A DNA stretch of 64,000 nucleotides from Bactrocera neohumeralis (Eukaryota; Arthropoda; Insecta; Diptera; Tephritidae): assembly GCF_024586455.1 (NCBI RefSeq), contig NW_026089624.1:5175341-5239340 (forward strand), given 5' to 3'. The notes beneath the pieces are model-generated. The model did not search any database. It saw only the letters and a list, made by a program, of their open reading frames with translations, and was not told where the DNA came from. Positions 33,134-43,145 of this stretch are shown here, one piece after another. A program made the translations under genes and the position numbers. How positions within the stretch are numbered: position 1 is the first letter of the stretch; each line of letters begins with the position of its first letter.

Positions 33134-33742
33134 CTGCCGAATAATGGTTAAAACTTGGTAAAATCGTGGAATATTCTGCAGGATTATTATTTATGGAATC
33201 ACCGCCTGAGGTATCTCTTAGTTGGGCACTTGGCTGAAGAAGTATAAGAGGTGAATTTATTACACTGGATTGTAGAACCTGCTGTTGAATGTGCTGGTGA
33301 TGATGTTCACAACCTTGTTCATTCGTATTTGAATGCGTATCAGGAGACCTAGTAACATTACCACTTATATCATTTCTATTGTGATTTTCAAGTACATTTA
33401 CTAAACGCCTTTGTTGTTGAGTATTAGACGATACAGCCATTGTGGATACTTCTGTCATGATAATGTTGGGAACCCCATTTTTGGCACTTTCACCTCTGTT
33501 TAATAATGATGTGGTTATGGCCGATCTTTTTTCTGTTGAAGGTATTACACAATCATCTTGTGCTCCATCGTCATTGTTAATATCAGTATTTCCAGTTAAA
33601 ATTGCATTAGGTAGTATTCCAGATGGTAATGCTACATTACCACTAGAATGAGAACCAATTGATGGTGATTCACTGTTCATTGAGCCCACTGTATTATCTA
33701 CATGTGCTATTGTTCCATAGTGCCCATTTTCTATGGCTATTG
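33134..33742 (-). CDS. sv: sv (Pax2-type) large exon
   Basis: This 609-bp exon lies between acceptor TTCTCATAG and a GC donor (GGCAG|GCAAGT). Frame: two bases, 202 codons, one base. The exon starts IAIENGHYGTIAHVDNTVGS and ends with NHYSA. Composition is low-complexity and polar: Ser/Asn/Thr-rich, a HHHQHIQQQ run, and no membrane or catalytic motif. That fits the poorly conserved middle of the C-terminal half of shaven. Membership in sv rests on phase continuity with both neighbours and on the good splice sites rather than on motif recognition. Confidence 0.82.
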
Positions 33743-34554
33743 CTATGAGAACAGTATAAAAATGAGTAACAAATAAAATCTATACGAAATAAAAGTAGAT
33801 TTAACAAATAAAACAAAAAAGATGTTCACAGATATTGTGGAGTAGCTCTTCTCATTAAAATCCGTATTACATATGTATGTATACATTATTAAAACTATAT
33901 TCATAAGCATTTCCTAAAAATAAAAAATATATATAATATCCTTATATTATGTATGTGTGTACTCAAATGCAACTCTTATTATTAAAGTGAAATTTTTTCA
34001 CCTTTTCATATAAGAGTATGTAGAGAAGCGAACTATACTTGCGGTGCAACCCTACGCTGTGAACAATCATAGTTTATTTAGCCTTTGTTTTTGCAAATAA
34101 ATAAACTTTTACTTTTGAGAATAATTTGTCATTTGAGCGATTTTACTTGGGAAAAATATGCACAGTATAACTTGGTAGCGTTGAAGAAAGCAGTTATACT
34201 TCTTCAGTGAGGTATCCGCATACTCTTTTGTACGAATTCAACTCGAAAATTTGTTGTAGCTTTTGCATGTAATTTTTTTACGTGATAGGTGCGAATCTTA
34301 CACACCTTACACCAGTACATTTCTTTACATGTCATCTTTTCATGTGAGGGATATAAGTATATGTTTTAGCTATTACTCAACCTGATAATAACATAAAACT
34401 TGTAATTGCCTTAATTTATATTAAAATAAATCCAAAAATAGAAGATATAACAGATTTAGGTTTCGAACTTCTGGTATATAGAAAAATATATTCGCGAATG
34501 GCTGTTGTTGATGTGAATATTTCAATACAGATTATAAACAAAGAAACGCGAACT
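33743..34554. other. sv intron sequence, nothing recognised
   Basis: First 800 bases of the 3.6-kb intron between the 609-bp exon and the exon at 37371. AT-rich with microsatellite-like TATG runs, no coding signal. Confidence 0.4.
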
Positions 34555-34835
34555 AATCTCTCAGTTTTTAAGATATCGAATTGAAACTTTGCACACGTTC
34601 TTTTCTCCTACAAGAACCTCAATTGTTGGCACCGTCGGTATCGAACTGCTATAGCATATAACAACCATACAAACTGAACTATCAGAATGATGTCCTTGTT
34701 TGAAAATATTTTTTTTTATGAAATTTGGCACAGATTTTTGTTTAAGGGAACAGTCCAATATGATGAATGAATACAGAAACTTTTGTGTTTGTAAAGGGTA
34801 TTATGGCTTCGCTGCTACCGAAGTTCACGTTTCAT
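34555..34835 (+). repeat. Partial copy of the 31640-32690 repeat
   Basis: Matches the 3' half of the repeat at 31640, from CAGTTTTTAAGATATCG through GCATATA...CCATACAAACTGAA to a final CTACCGAAGTTCACGTTT. The 5' part with the GTCY tract is absent. In the sv intron. Confidence 0.6.
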
Positions 34836-35315
34836 AATTCATTATAACGTTTAGTCGTATATTGCGATAGATTTCCTTCCCCATAAAAGGTTTCGATCGG
34901 GTTTAGAATCTCATCCTACAACACGCCCTTCTGATGCCACAAATTACCGTTTTTTCCATTTGGGTTGTCACAAGGGATCCACCACAACATTCTTTGTCAA
35001 GTGCCACTTTTGGCATGTTCGCTCAGATATAGGTTTTCGGCCGAGGTCTTCTTCATTCTAAAATAATGTAGAAGAACTATGCACAAAAACACATCAAGTT
35101 CAACATATTTGAGTGAAAAAAATTATTTTGGTATTTGTAAGCAACAAGTCATCGCTCGTACCAAACTAAATTCGTTATATACTTAATATAACTATACTGA
35201 ATTGAGAGTAATTTAGAATTAAGAAATATCCAATTCGGGACCTTAAAAATCATATCAAATTAAAAGTCAAAGAAATTCTGCCGCATAATCCTCATATTTT
35301 GACGGACTTACTATA
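34836..35315. other. sv intron sequence, unassigned
   Basis: Non-coding as far as can be seen. A weak suggestion of decayed transposase-like sequence on the minus strand near 34850-35060 could not be tied to a family. Confidence 0.3.
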
Positions 35316-36219
35316 TACGAGGCATAACAATTAAGTAATGAGACTGATTCCATAAAAACCGTATATTTGGAAATTATTCTACAACTCTGTCATCCCCTTC
35401 AAAATAGTCCCCTTTGGCTGCTATACAGCGATTCCAGCGCGTTTTCCATGCTTCGTAACATTTCTGGAACGCTTGGACTGGGATATCCGCGAGTACCCTC
35501 GTGACGGCCGCCTGGATGTTCGTAATCGACTCAAAATGGGTTCCTTTGATCGCCGATTTTGTTTTAGCAAAAAATAAGTCACAGGGTGAGATGTCGGGCG
35601 AATAAGGAGGCCAAATATTGGGACACGCTGAGGGCAGTGGGGCACGGTGCGTTGTCGTGATGAAGGATCCAGTTACGAAACACTGTCTGGGCGTACCCTG
35701 TTGACTCGTTTTCGCAATCTTTCGAGTACTTGGCAATAGTAGACTTGGTTCACAGTTTTCCCCGCTGGAACGAATTCTTTGTGGACGATTCCTCGGCTAT
35801 CAAAAAAGGCAATAATCATCGCTTTCACCGTCGACTTGCTCATGCGAGCTTTTTTCGGGCGGAGGGCGCGGAGATAACCATGTGGGCTTTGGCCTTTGGT
35901 TTCGGGGTCTAAGAGCAATATCACCATACACTTTTACAATTTTAGCGTACGTTTCTGAAGCTGTTTCGCCCAATCTGGCGCAAAATTTTATCCCGACGCG
36001 TTGCTCTTGATTTCGTTTTTCCATTTTCGTGACGAGCACTACAAACACACGTCTACTCAACTTGACGCAGCAGGCGAACTAAATAAGCTAGAGCGATGAT
36101 ACATATACCTATGGAGAGGGGAGGGATGCCGAAAAAAGAAAAAGGGAATTTCAAGGTCACAGGTTTACCACAAGCGCGGCAATAAAATTAGTCTCATTAC
36201 TTAATTGTCAAACTTCGTA
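35316..36219 (-). mobile_element. Internally deleted mariner, minus strand
   Basis: Both ends read inward TACGA...ACAATTAAGTAATGAGACT (left at 35316-35352, right ending 36219), with TA at the edges. Length is 904 bp against about 1.3 kb for complete mariners. It lies in the sv intron in the same orientation as the gene. Confidence 0.85.
35374..36060 (-). pseudogene. Mariner transposase, deleted and frameshifted
   Basis: Reading from 36060: EQRVGIKFCARLGETASETY (first helix-turn-helix), a deletion after GDIAL, then MSKSTVKAMIIAFFDSRGIV with the first catalytic Asp (FFDSRG). A frameshift near 35680 scrambles the second Asp block (the HHDNAP-type motif is readable out of frame). YSPDISPCDLFF keeps the third Asp, and the C-terminus CYEAWKTRWNRCIAAKGDYF is intact. 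A relative of, but distinct from, the 25690 lineage. Confidence 0.82.
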
Positions 36220-36393
36220 CGTCCCAAAGGCTGATTGGTGTGACCGAAAACATCATTGGAAATCAGATCGTTAACCAAAAATCCACTATCAACTCAAAGT
36301 TTGAAACTGTTAACGACTGATCATTTACTTTTAGAATGCTTTAAATAGGCATATACTCATGGAGAATCCGAGAATATGTAACTATTCCATAGG

Positions 36394-36761
36394 TAGGCAA
36401 AGGTTACTTCAATAATAAAACAGTTGTATCCACGATATTGTGATAAAGAGTATTTGTTTCCGATATGCTCATAGTAGCACGAGGTAAGTTCGGATCTAAA
36501 ACTTTTTGATATCAAAGGCATCTGTCAGTCGCCGACTCAATGGCAAATCGTACAATCGTATTAGTACAATACAATACAATAGGCAAAAGTTACTTCAACA
36601 ATAAAACAGTTGTATCCACGATATTGTGATAAAGAGTATTTGTTTCCGATATGCTCATAGTAGCACGAGGTAAGTTCGGATCTAAAACTTTTTGATATCA
36701 AAGGCATCTGTCAGTCGCCGACTCAATGGCAAATCGTACAATCGTATTAGTACAATACGAT
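36394..36761. repeat. Recent tandem duplication, 186-bp period
   Basis: Two nearly identical copies of a 186-base unit start TAGGCAAAGGTTACTTCAAT at 36394 and TAGGCAAAAGTTACTTCAAC at 36580. The first ends in an ACAATACAATACAAT slip. Only a few substitutions distinguish the copies. No coding frame is present. It is located in the sv intron 0.6 kb 3' (in gene orientation) of the exon at 37371-37466. Confidence 0.85.
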
Positions 36762-37370
36762 AATTTGGGAAGAGCTATGATACAGACTAGAGTCGGGAAA
36801 TTATGTGCTAAGTAGCCTGGAAGTAATATCCTTATAAAGATTTGCAAGACACTGGAAGATCAGCACCACCTATCTATCGATGAGATTGATTTTTTTATAC
36901 AACGTACTTTTACTTGTAAAGGAGCCATTTATTAAACAATGTTAATACAGCTGTGCTGTCACAAGTATGTCAATCTGACAGTTTTAAAATTTCTCAAGAA
37001 TTTAAATCAAAGTTGAGAAAATATAATTTAGTACTATATTATAATTTGGGAATCGTTTACAGCCATATTATTTATCGTATACTAATCGATCAGTTTACTA
37101 CTTTCTTTATGCGAGATACGCCCATCTACTTCGATAAAGCCGAGCTACGCTCCTATTGGAGTTTAGTAGCATTCAAGGTGATGACGTCTTTTCCTTCATA
37201 CTTTTCCATTAAGGTTGTTCTATGGGCGTGGAAATAGTCTAGTGCCAGTTATATCACATTTCTACGAGATATTTACAAATTTACAAAGTATCACATAATA
37301 ATATTTTTGTTGTCTTCTACGATTTAGCTAATTTAAATTACATTTATGGTACGTATCACACTTTGCTTAC
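36762..37370. other. sv intron sequence, nothing recognised
   Basis: The 94-codon open frame at 36953-37237 (plus strand) has no recognisable motif and lies antisense in the intron; I do not call it a gene. Confidence 0.4.
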
Positions 37371-37466
37371 CTGTGTAATAGGACGATATGTTTGTTTCAA
37401 GTGAACTTGCATTTAGTTTCATGTCTGACATATTTATAGGCACTAGAGGGGTTAACGAACTACTGC
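37371..37466 (-). CDS. sv: sv (Pax2-type) short exon
   Basis: A 96-bp exon between acceptor CCTTTTATCAG and donor ACAG|GTAAGC. Frame: two bases, 31 codons, one base. It encodes SSSLTPLVPINMSDMKLNAS followed by SLETNISSYYT. Phases match the exon before (ends one base, G) and the exon after (begins CA). The SSSLTPLVPI segment resembles fly shaven as I remember it. The exon is too short to appear as a long open frame. Confidence 0.82.
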
Positions 37467-37750
37467 CTGATAAAAGGTTATAATTAAATGAGCAATGAAA
37501 TTATATGAATGCAAAAATCAATAGAAAATAGTAACAAATCGTATAATTTATTTGCAGTCTAAGTTTTCGAATCACGTTACATTTAAATATGATAAAAACC
37601 GTTGAATGGATTAGAGTGTTATCATTTTGCAAAGTTTTAGACAGGAACTTAATAGTTTTGATTGATTAAAAGTTAGATAACTATGCTTGGATGTAACGAT
37701 TAGGGTATTTCGACACTTTTATTGTAGAGATATTTCTGTTCTATACTTAC
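37467..37750 (-). other. sv intron, 284 bp
   Basis: Phase-1 intron with G|GTAAGT donor and TTATCAG acceptor. No transposon inside. Confidence 0.7.
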
Positions 37751-37958
37751 CAATGGATGCTCCTAGGGACGGTGTATATAGCGAATTTTGCGATATTGAT
37801 GTAATACTGTCATAAATCATTGCATCGTTTCCGGCGGCTCCTGTTGCAGGGAAGTTATTGTGGGAGTCATAATAGGCTGTATTACTATTTGTAGTCAAAC
37901 CACCTAATTCCGACAGGAGTTTATGCTCATCCTTGATGCACCATTTCCCAGACCAAAT
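37751..37958 (-). CDS. sv: sv (Pax2-type) exon
   Basis: This 208-bp exon starts in phase 0 after acceptor GGTAAAACAG and ends one base into a codon at donor G|GTAAGT. It encodes IWSGKWCIKDEHKLLSELGG and ends YTPSLGASI. The IWSGKWCIKDEHKLLSELG block is a conserved, fly-specific part of shaven located after the paired domain and octapeptide region. Small polar repeats follow. Confidence is high for sv because this block and the C-terminal tail belong to the same gene and strand. Confidence 0.88.
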
Positions 37959-38043
37959 CTGTTTTACCAAAACACAAATTAAATTCAGGAAAGAAAAACA
38001 TATCAATAACAATAACTATAGGCATGAATTGTATAACACTTGC
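37959..38043 (-). other. sv 85-bp GC-AG intron
   Basis: Donor AAT|GCAAGT at 38043 and acceptor AAACAG|ATT at 37959. A GC donor is required to keep the YSN-IWSG junction in frame: the nearest GT, four bases later, would shift it. Confidence 0.75.
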
Positions 38044-38129
38044 ATTCGAATAGATTTGGTCACCACTATACGCTATTCTTTGCCTCTTTATGTCGTCCTC
38101 TGAAGGCATATTAATATCTCCACTTTCAT
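38044..38129 (-). CDS. sv: sv (Pax2-type) exon, first one visible
   Basis: An 86-bp exon between acceptor TATACTTGCAG and the GC donor. It begins with two bases completing a codon (Asp if the previous exon ends in G) and encodes ESGDINMPSEDDIKRQRIAY followed by SGDQIYSN. This acidic-basic segment precedes IWSGKW. In Pax2/5/8 proteins the corresponding region lies near the octapeptide and remnant homeodomain. The upstream exons with paired domain and octapeptide were not found between 38130 and 64000. Confidence 0.82.
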
Positions 38130-38685
38130 CTGCAAGTATAAAATGTTCGTATTTACGTTTAAGGAAGTAATAAAGAGATTTATTCGGTGCATTGAAAACT
38201 TTAACTGAAGCTTTAAAGCGTACACATGAAGACACGTGTGCTTACATATGTACAAGTTAACAATAAACTGTTCATTGACGAATGTAAATAAGATTGCTTC
38301 CATATAACCCACTTCAAATAAAACAATATTGAGACCTCCAAAAAATTTAACAGGATGCCGATTGCTTGATAAGCATTTTCAATCTTTTACACATTAGATA
38401 CCCTGAAGGACAATTAGTTTATGTGAACATTAATCAATAAGCTTACGAATTCTTGGAAAATAAGGAATCAGTCTCAACTCAGAGCTCAAGCCAATAGGTT
38501 TTATTTCTCTCGCCTTTTGGTTGAAAAATATATTTTTGGGAAGATTGGTTACTAAATATAAAATTTTTGCGGGAGCGATAAACATACTGAAAAGAAGTGT
38601 AAAACACGAAAAGTGAAAGCTAAAGCCATCTGAAAGTGTTTCTTAATAATAGAAACAGTAACATCTAAGTGAAAGCCATCTAATA
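38130..38685. other. Intron sequence with a foldback fragment
   Basis: Bases 38262-38400 (AACTGTTCATTGACGAATGT, then a GCCGATTGCTTGATAAGCAT-like block) match the left arm of the foldback at 46812. No exon with an octapeptide-like motif was found here, although a GTAAGC donor-like site occurs near 38450 on the minus strand. Confidence 0.45.
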
Positions 38686-39314
38686 CAAGTTTTGTGCGGA
38701 AAGTAATAGGACTACTTTTATATCGACTGTACTTCGGAGCGTGCGGGCACCGACTGTATTCGGTAGATGGCGTTCCTAACGAACGAGCCGATAGTCATTT
38801 ATCTCCGAACACCGGGACAGTCAGGACGAAAAATTTCGCGCGAAGTGTTTTTGTGAGTGGTGCAAGCCGAAAATGCAGTGTTCGTTAGAGCAAAGGTATG
38901 TGTTTAAATTATGTGTGAAACTTGGTAAATCTACGACAGGGACGCTCGACAAAGCAGGATTACCCAGATGTTGATTTAGCAAGAAGTGGTGTGTTTCGGT
39001 GGCACCAGACCTTTTTTGGCACCAGACCTGATTGTTTTTTTTTTATATCAAAGGCATCGTCCACCATGAATTTGCTCTTCCTGGACGAACTGTTAACGCA
39101 AAATTTTACGTGGAAGTCCTCAAGAGACTCAAACGAAGGGTAAATCGGGTCCGACATGACATCGCAGCCGATTGAAAGTTACACTACGACAACGCCTTTC
39201 TTGTGAACAGCTACCTAACCAAAGCCGGCATCCCAAGGCTTCCGCAGCGGTAACGATTGATTCAAAAAATTTTTTAAAATCGACTCAGTCCTATAACTTT
39301 CTGCAAAAACCCTG
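38686..39314 (+). mobile_element. Severely deleted mariner (25690 lineage)
   Basis: The terminal repeats CAAGTTTTGTGCGGAAAGTA and inverted CAGGGTTTTTGCAGAAAGT have TA outside each end. Coding remnants begin MQCSLEQRYVFKLCVKLGKS at 38873, then, broken by frameshifts, IVHHEFALPGRTVNAKFYVE and NSYLTKAGIPRLPQ. The copy is more deleted than that at 25690 and is 629 bp long. Confidence 0.82.
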
Positions 39315-40261
39315 TAGAAAAAAAACGACCGATAACCACTCAACTAAGAGATCAGCACAGACTCAGTACATAGAAAACAAAATTGTGTGATTTTTTTACA
39401 TTAAGTTTAAGGGTATTTATATTACAAACATTTTTTAAGATTTAAGTAAATTGTTGGTCGGCAAAAATCCCCTGCTGAATTCTCCCCAAGGGTGCCGATT
39501 GGTAATAGATGCCACGCTTGCACGAAGTAGGCAGGGACGGGCAATCAATAGTTCGCCCCTGTTGTAGTAGTGAGGTTTATAGCTAATGTCAGGCGTCCGA
39601 CCTGGGCGTTCATTGCTCGTCAATAGCACAGCATCCAGATGTGGAGCCTTTCTATGGTAGGAGGTACATGCGATCGGTATCGATCATTAATCTGCCGGGA
39701 GGCTCTTTAGTAGCCCAGTCCAGTTTTGGCGAACTCAATTATAGACAACCTTACTTGCGCAGCGGGGACTATCCGCAAGAGGACATACCTTTGCTCTACA
39801 CTCGTGGGTCCGAATATGAGCCAAAGTAATAACCAAACCACTAATTTAAAGGAGTCCGAAGGAAGCTAGTTGTCCCCAGAAGAGAGCAGCGTTTGCTAGT
39901 GACGAATATGGCGCTGAAAGTGCTACAAAGCAGTTTAGGTCCGCCACCGTCATGCTAGTAACGATAAACAGGAAGGATATCCCATCCCGAAAAAGGGCAA
40001 GAGCCTGCCATCAAAATTAGCCAACTGAGAGATGGAGATTTGTCAAGGCCGTCGAAGACCCCGCAGCGGAATTTGGTGTGGAGATGAAATGAGCCACAAT
40101 GTAGATTATGTTATCGTTAACAAAAAGATCTATAGAACCGCTCAGGAAAAGTGGCATGGAGATTTACTATGGTTTCACAAAGGGGGAGGTGAATTTAAAG
40201 TTTACGTGCTACATATGTACATAGGTATAGTATTCAAGACAATATAACAATAAGCTGAGAG

Positions 40262-41600
40262 ATGGGTAGTAGCGAATACCGGCTGGTGTCATGCTTTATG
40301 CCATATGAACAGGGACTGATTAACGAGCAGATACTTGACAGCGAAGCATCTAGGTTCTTGATTATACCTGGATGTGACTCCAATGTACACCACATTTTAT
40401 GGGGTAGCACGGATATCAACGAAAGGGGTGAGTTTCTCTTTAACTACCTTTCGAGTAATTTTGTATTGCGGATCCAATGTATTAACATTTATAACAAGAA
40501 ACCGCCAAGATGTATTAGAATTTGCACTTAAGTTGGAAGAATTAAGAAATAAGTTAATCCAATGGAGAGTTCCCGACGAACACTTCCTTTTGGATCACCG
40601 TTATATTGAATGCATATGGTCTTCAAATATGCATTCAATATAACGGTGATCCAAAAGCAGGGTAGAAAAGTTAAGGTATGACAGAAAAATTAACTGCCAA
40701 ATGTACCTGCAAGAGCAAAAAAAAAAAACAAATTCCTAGAATTCCGCCATTCCAACCAGAAAAAATAGGAACTGGATATCCTTGTTAACCAGTTAACAGA
40801 TTCTTGCCGACAAGCATTAGAGGGGCTTGAAGCAATTCAATTTAGCCAAACTGTCCCAAGGAGAAGAGTAGTGGGATAGCTATTACAGCGTCTTAAGGCC
40901 ATAAACATATAAAAGAAGTAAGGAAAGCAAAAATAAATTAGTGGAAATCTGTATGTAATGATATCGAGAATGCGGAGGAAGCGTCTCGACTTGGGCAAAT
41001 AATAGCACAATCGCTGCATGCAGGTTAATAAATCTGTGCGACGGGGTACACCCCAATATGGCATGCTATCTCCACTTCTCTGGATTCTTACCATGAACAA
41101 AATGTTGGTGGATTTAAAAAATAAGGGGTGTGTGGCCTACTCTGATAAAGTGGCACTTTCCGTTAGAGGTAAATTCTCGAATACCCTCTCTAACCCTCAA
41201 ACTGAACATGAAGACTTGAGGAACTTGGAAGACTGAGCTAGTATTTTTTACTAAGTATTCCTAAGCAGTTTATTCTAAAATCAGTCCTTAATATTGTTTG
41301 TATGGCTTTATGCTGCTGGCTTCCGCCAACTAGACCACTGTCTTCAATTAAAGAAAGCCTTATTGTTCTGACAAGAAGTGAGCTTACAACAAGGGATATA
41401 TTTATGTATACATACAACCAGGCGGCTTTGACATCACTAAAGTCATTTACGGTTTCCTCAAACTTAGTGAAAGGATGCCTAGATTTTTTAATAGATAAAA
41501 CATTATATTTTACGATAAACCTGCAATGTGTTGTAGGGCATAATGGTATCCCTGGAAACTGTGAAGCAGATAAACTGGGCACCAACCTATAATTAGACTC
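40262..41600 (+). pseudogene. LINE ORF2 remnants: endonuclease, RT, RNase H
   Basis: Endonuclease: LIIPGCDSNVHHILWGSTDI (about 40358-40420), then NRQDVLEFALKLEELRNKLI and LDHRYIECIW (40500-40620). In the last motif the usual Ser-Asp-His is Leu-Asp-His. RT: VRRGTPQYGMLSPLLWILTM (41035-41095) and VAYSDKVALSVRG, where the catalytic YADD is replaced by YSDK. RNase H: VVGHNGIPGNCEADKLG (41530-41580). Frameshifts separate the pieces and the copy is dead. Confidence 0.72.
40587..40657. repeat. Perfect 31-bp-arm hairpin
   Basis: Arms 40587-40617 and 40627-40657 are exact reverse complements (starting CTTTTGGATCACCGTTATAT), with a 9-base loop GGTCTTCAA. The arm is LINE endonuclease sequence, so the right arm is a snap-back copy of the coding left arm. 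Confidence 0.92.
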
Positions 41601-41787
41601 CAAAAAAGAGGTTACTCTCGTATATACCTCTAGCTACCTGCAGATATTTAATAGACAAACGTGTTATAAACATAGCCGAGCCTCGGTGGAAACAAACCCT
41701 GATTAACTCGACAATCGTGAATGGAATATGGGCCGCACATATCTTCTATTAAAATTTAAAAGGAATGATGATATAATAGCTCTAGTA

Positions 41788-42881
41788 CAGGCCTGTCCAA
41801 CATACGGCCCCCGGGCCACCATCCGGCCCTTCATCCGGCCCGCCATCTCTTATAGTCTTTGGGCATCCCAGTTGTATAGGCCTGAAACACGTGATGGATA
41901 AAGTAGTGCAGACAGCTAATTTTATACGCGCAAGAGGGCTTAACCACAGACAGTTCCAGGCTTTTCTGGCTGATGTCGGTTCAGATCACGAAGACATTGT
42001 ATACTTCAGTCGCGTTCGCTGGCTCAGCAGAGCAGCCACACTAAAACGATTCTATTCTCTGCTGGACGACTTAAAGATTTTTCTTGTCAACAAAGACCAA
42101 GAAATTACTTTCCTTACTGATGAGGAGTGGTTGGCTGATCTGGCTTTCCTGGTTGATATAACTAAATATCTTTCTGATCTTAACTTAAAACTACAAGGGA
42201 AAGACCAACTATGCACACAGTTATACGAACACGTTCTAGCTTTTATTGTTGGAAAAGCAGCTGGAACAAAAGCAGTTGATTCATTGGGAGACCTTATCTA
42301 CAAGAAAGCAAGATACCTTGGATTTTGACAAGTACGTGTTGATGTTACAAAGATTAAGGAACGAGTTTGACGACAGATTCGCAGACTTCAAATCACAAAC
42401 TCCCTGCATGAAAGTGTTTCAAAATCCATTTGATGTTGAAATTGAAGGCGCTGCGCAGAGTTTACAGCTGGATTTAATAGAATTGCAAAGCAGCTCTCAT
42501 CTAAAAACAGCATATAATAATTGTCTTCCAAACTTAATTGAATTTTGAAATTTAACAAATCAAAAACCAGATCATCTTTATTAGGTAGCCATCTTAAAGG
42601 CATTTTGCGCATAGCCACTTCTAAAACTCCAGCTCACATAGATGCGCTGTGCAAACAGAAAACATTTCAGACATCTCATTAATTAGATTTTAAGAATAAG
42701 AATATCTTTATATGCTAAGGCCATAGTTACATTAATAATAATATATTAAGATTTATATGATGTTGCTTTTTATAAATAAATAAATATACCAAAACTGAAG
42801 GTCATTTTATTTTTTTTTTGCCCGCTACGGTTATGAAAATGCTAAACCTGGCCCTTCACAAAATTATGTTGGACGGGCCTG
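41788..42881 (+). mobile_element. hAT element with perfect 8-bp TSD
   Basis: The left end CAGGCCTGTCCAACATACGG and the inward-read right end CAGGCCCGTCCAACATAATT are inverted repeats. Identical CTCTAGTA flanks lie at 41780-41787 and 42882-42889. Length is 1094 bp. The GGCCC-rich terminus and the coding remnant resemble the Charlie/GTF2I-type hAT group. It is inserted in LINE sequence. Confidence 0.88.
41891..42548 (+). pseudogene. hAT transposase C-terminal half
   Basis: The frame at 41891 reads VVQTANFIRARGLNHRQFQA and VRWLSRAATLKRFYSLLDDL, then DEEWLADLAFLVDITKYLSD, motifs of hAT transposases of the GTF2IRD2-like group. It shifts frame near 42300 and continues VLMLQRLRNEFDDRFADF and NPFDVEIEGAAQSLQLDLIE to the stop at 42548. 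The N-terminal zinc finger and first catalytic part are absent. Confidence 0.8.
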
Positions 42882-43145
42882 CTCTAGTAGGAGTACATAA
42901 CAGGTCTAATAAGCAGACTTCCCAGTAGACTAGGAACGCCGTATGATCTATCTACGTATTGTAGAAGCTGTTTGGAGGTAGTAGAGGAGGAGACAATTAA
43001 ACATATTCTATGTGATTGTAAGACTCTATATAAGAAAATAATAGCAACAATCGATCGAAGGTTTCTGGGTGCAACTGATAAAACTTTTCGTACTGATGAC
43101 CTTTATCAGAAACACGGGATGGTGCAGGGCAATAGGAAGAGCCAA

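Larger units (their letters stand above)
39470..43145 (+). mobile_element. R1/I-type LINE with RNase H, split by a hAT
   Basis: Plus-strand pieces in order: an unassigned 5' part (39470-40030), an endonuclease (40262-40670), an RT box (41018-41236), an RNase H end (about 41440-41590) and a Cys/His C-terminal finger (42905-43020). A hAT element (41788-42881) interrupts it. RNase H plus the terminal finger suggest an I/R1/LOA-type element. Most of the RT is missing or unreadable. Ends are approximate. Confidence 0.65.

Noticed and set aside
36953..37237. 94-codon plus-strand open frame in an sv intron
   Set aside because: No domain, no composition or splice evidence, antisense to sv; likely chance.
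38450..38530. Possible additional sv exon ending at a GTAAGC donor on the minus strand
   Set aside because: One frame is open but shows no Pax-like residues, and the acceptor is poor.
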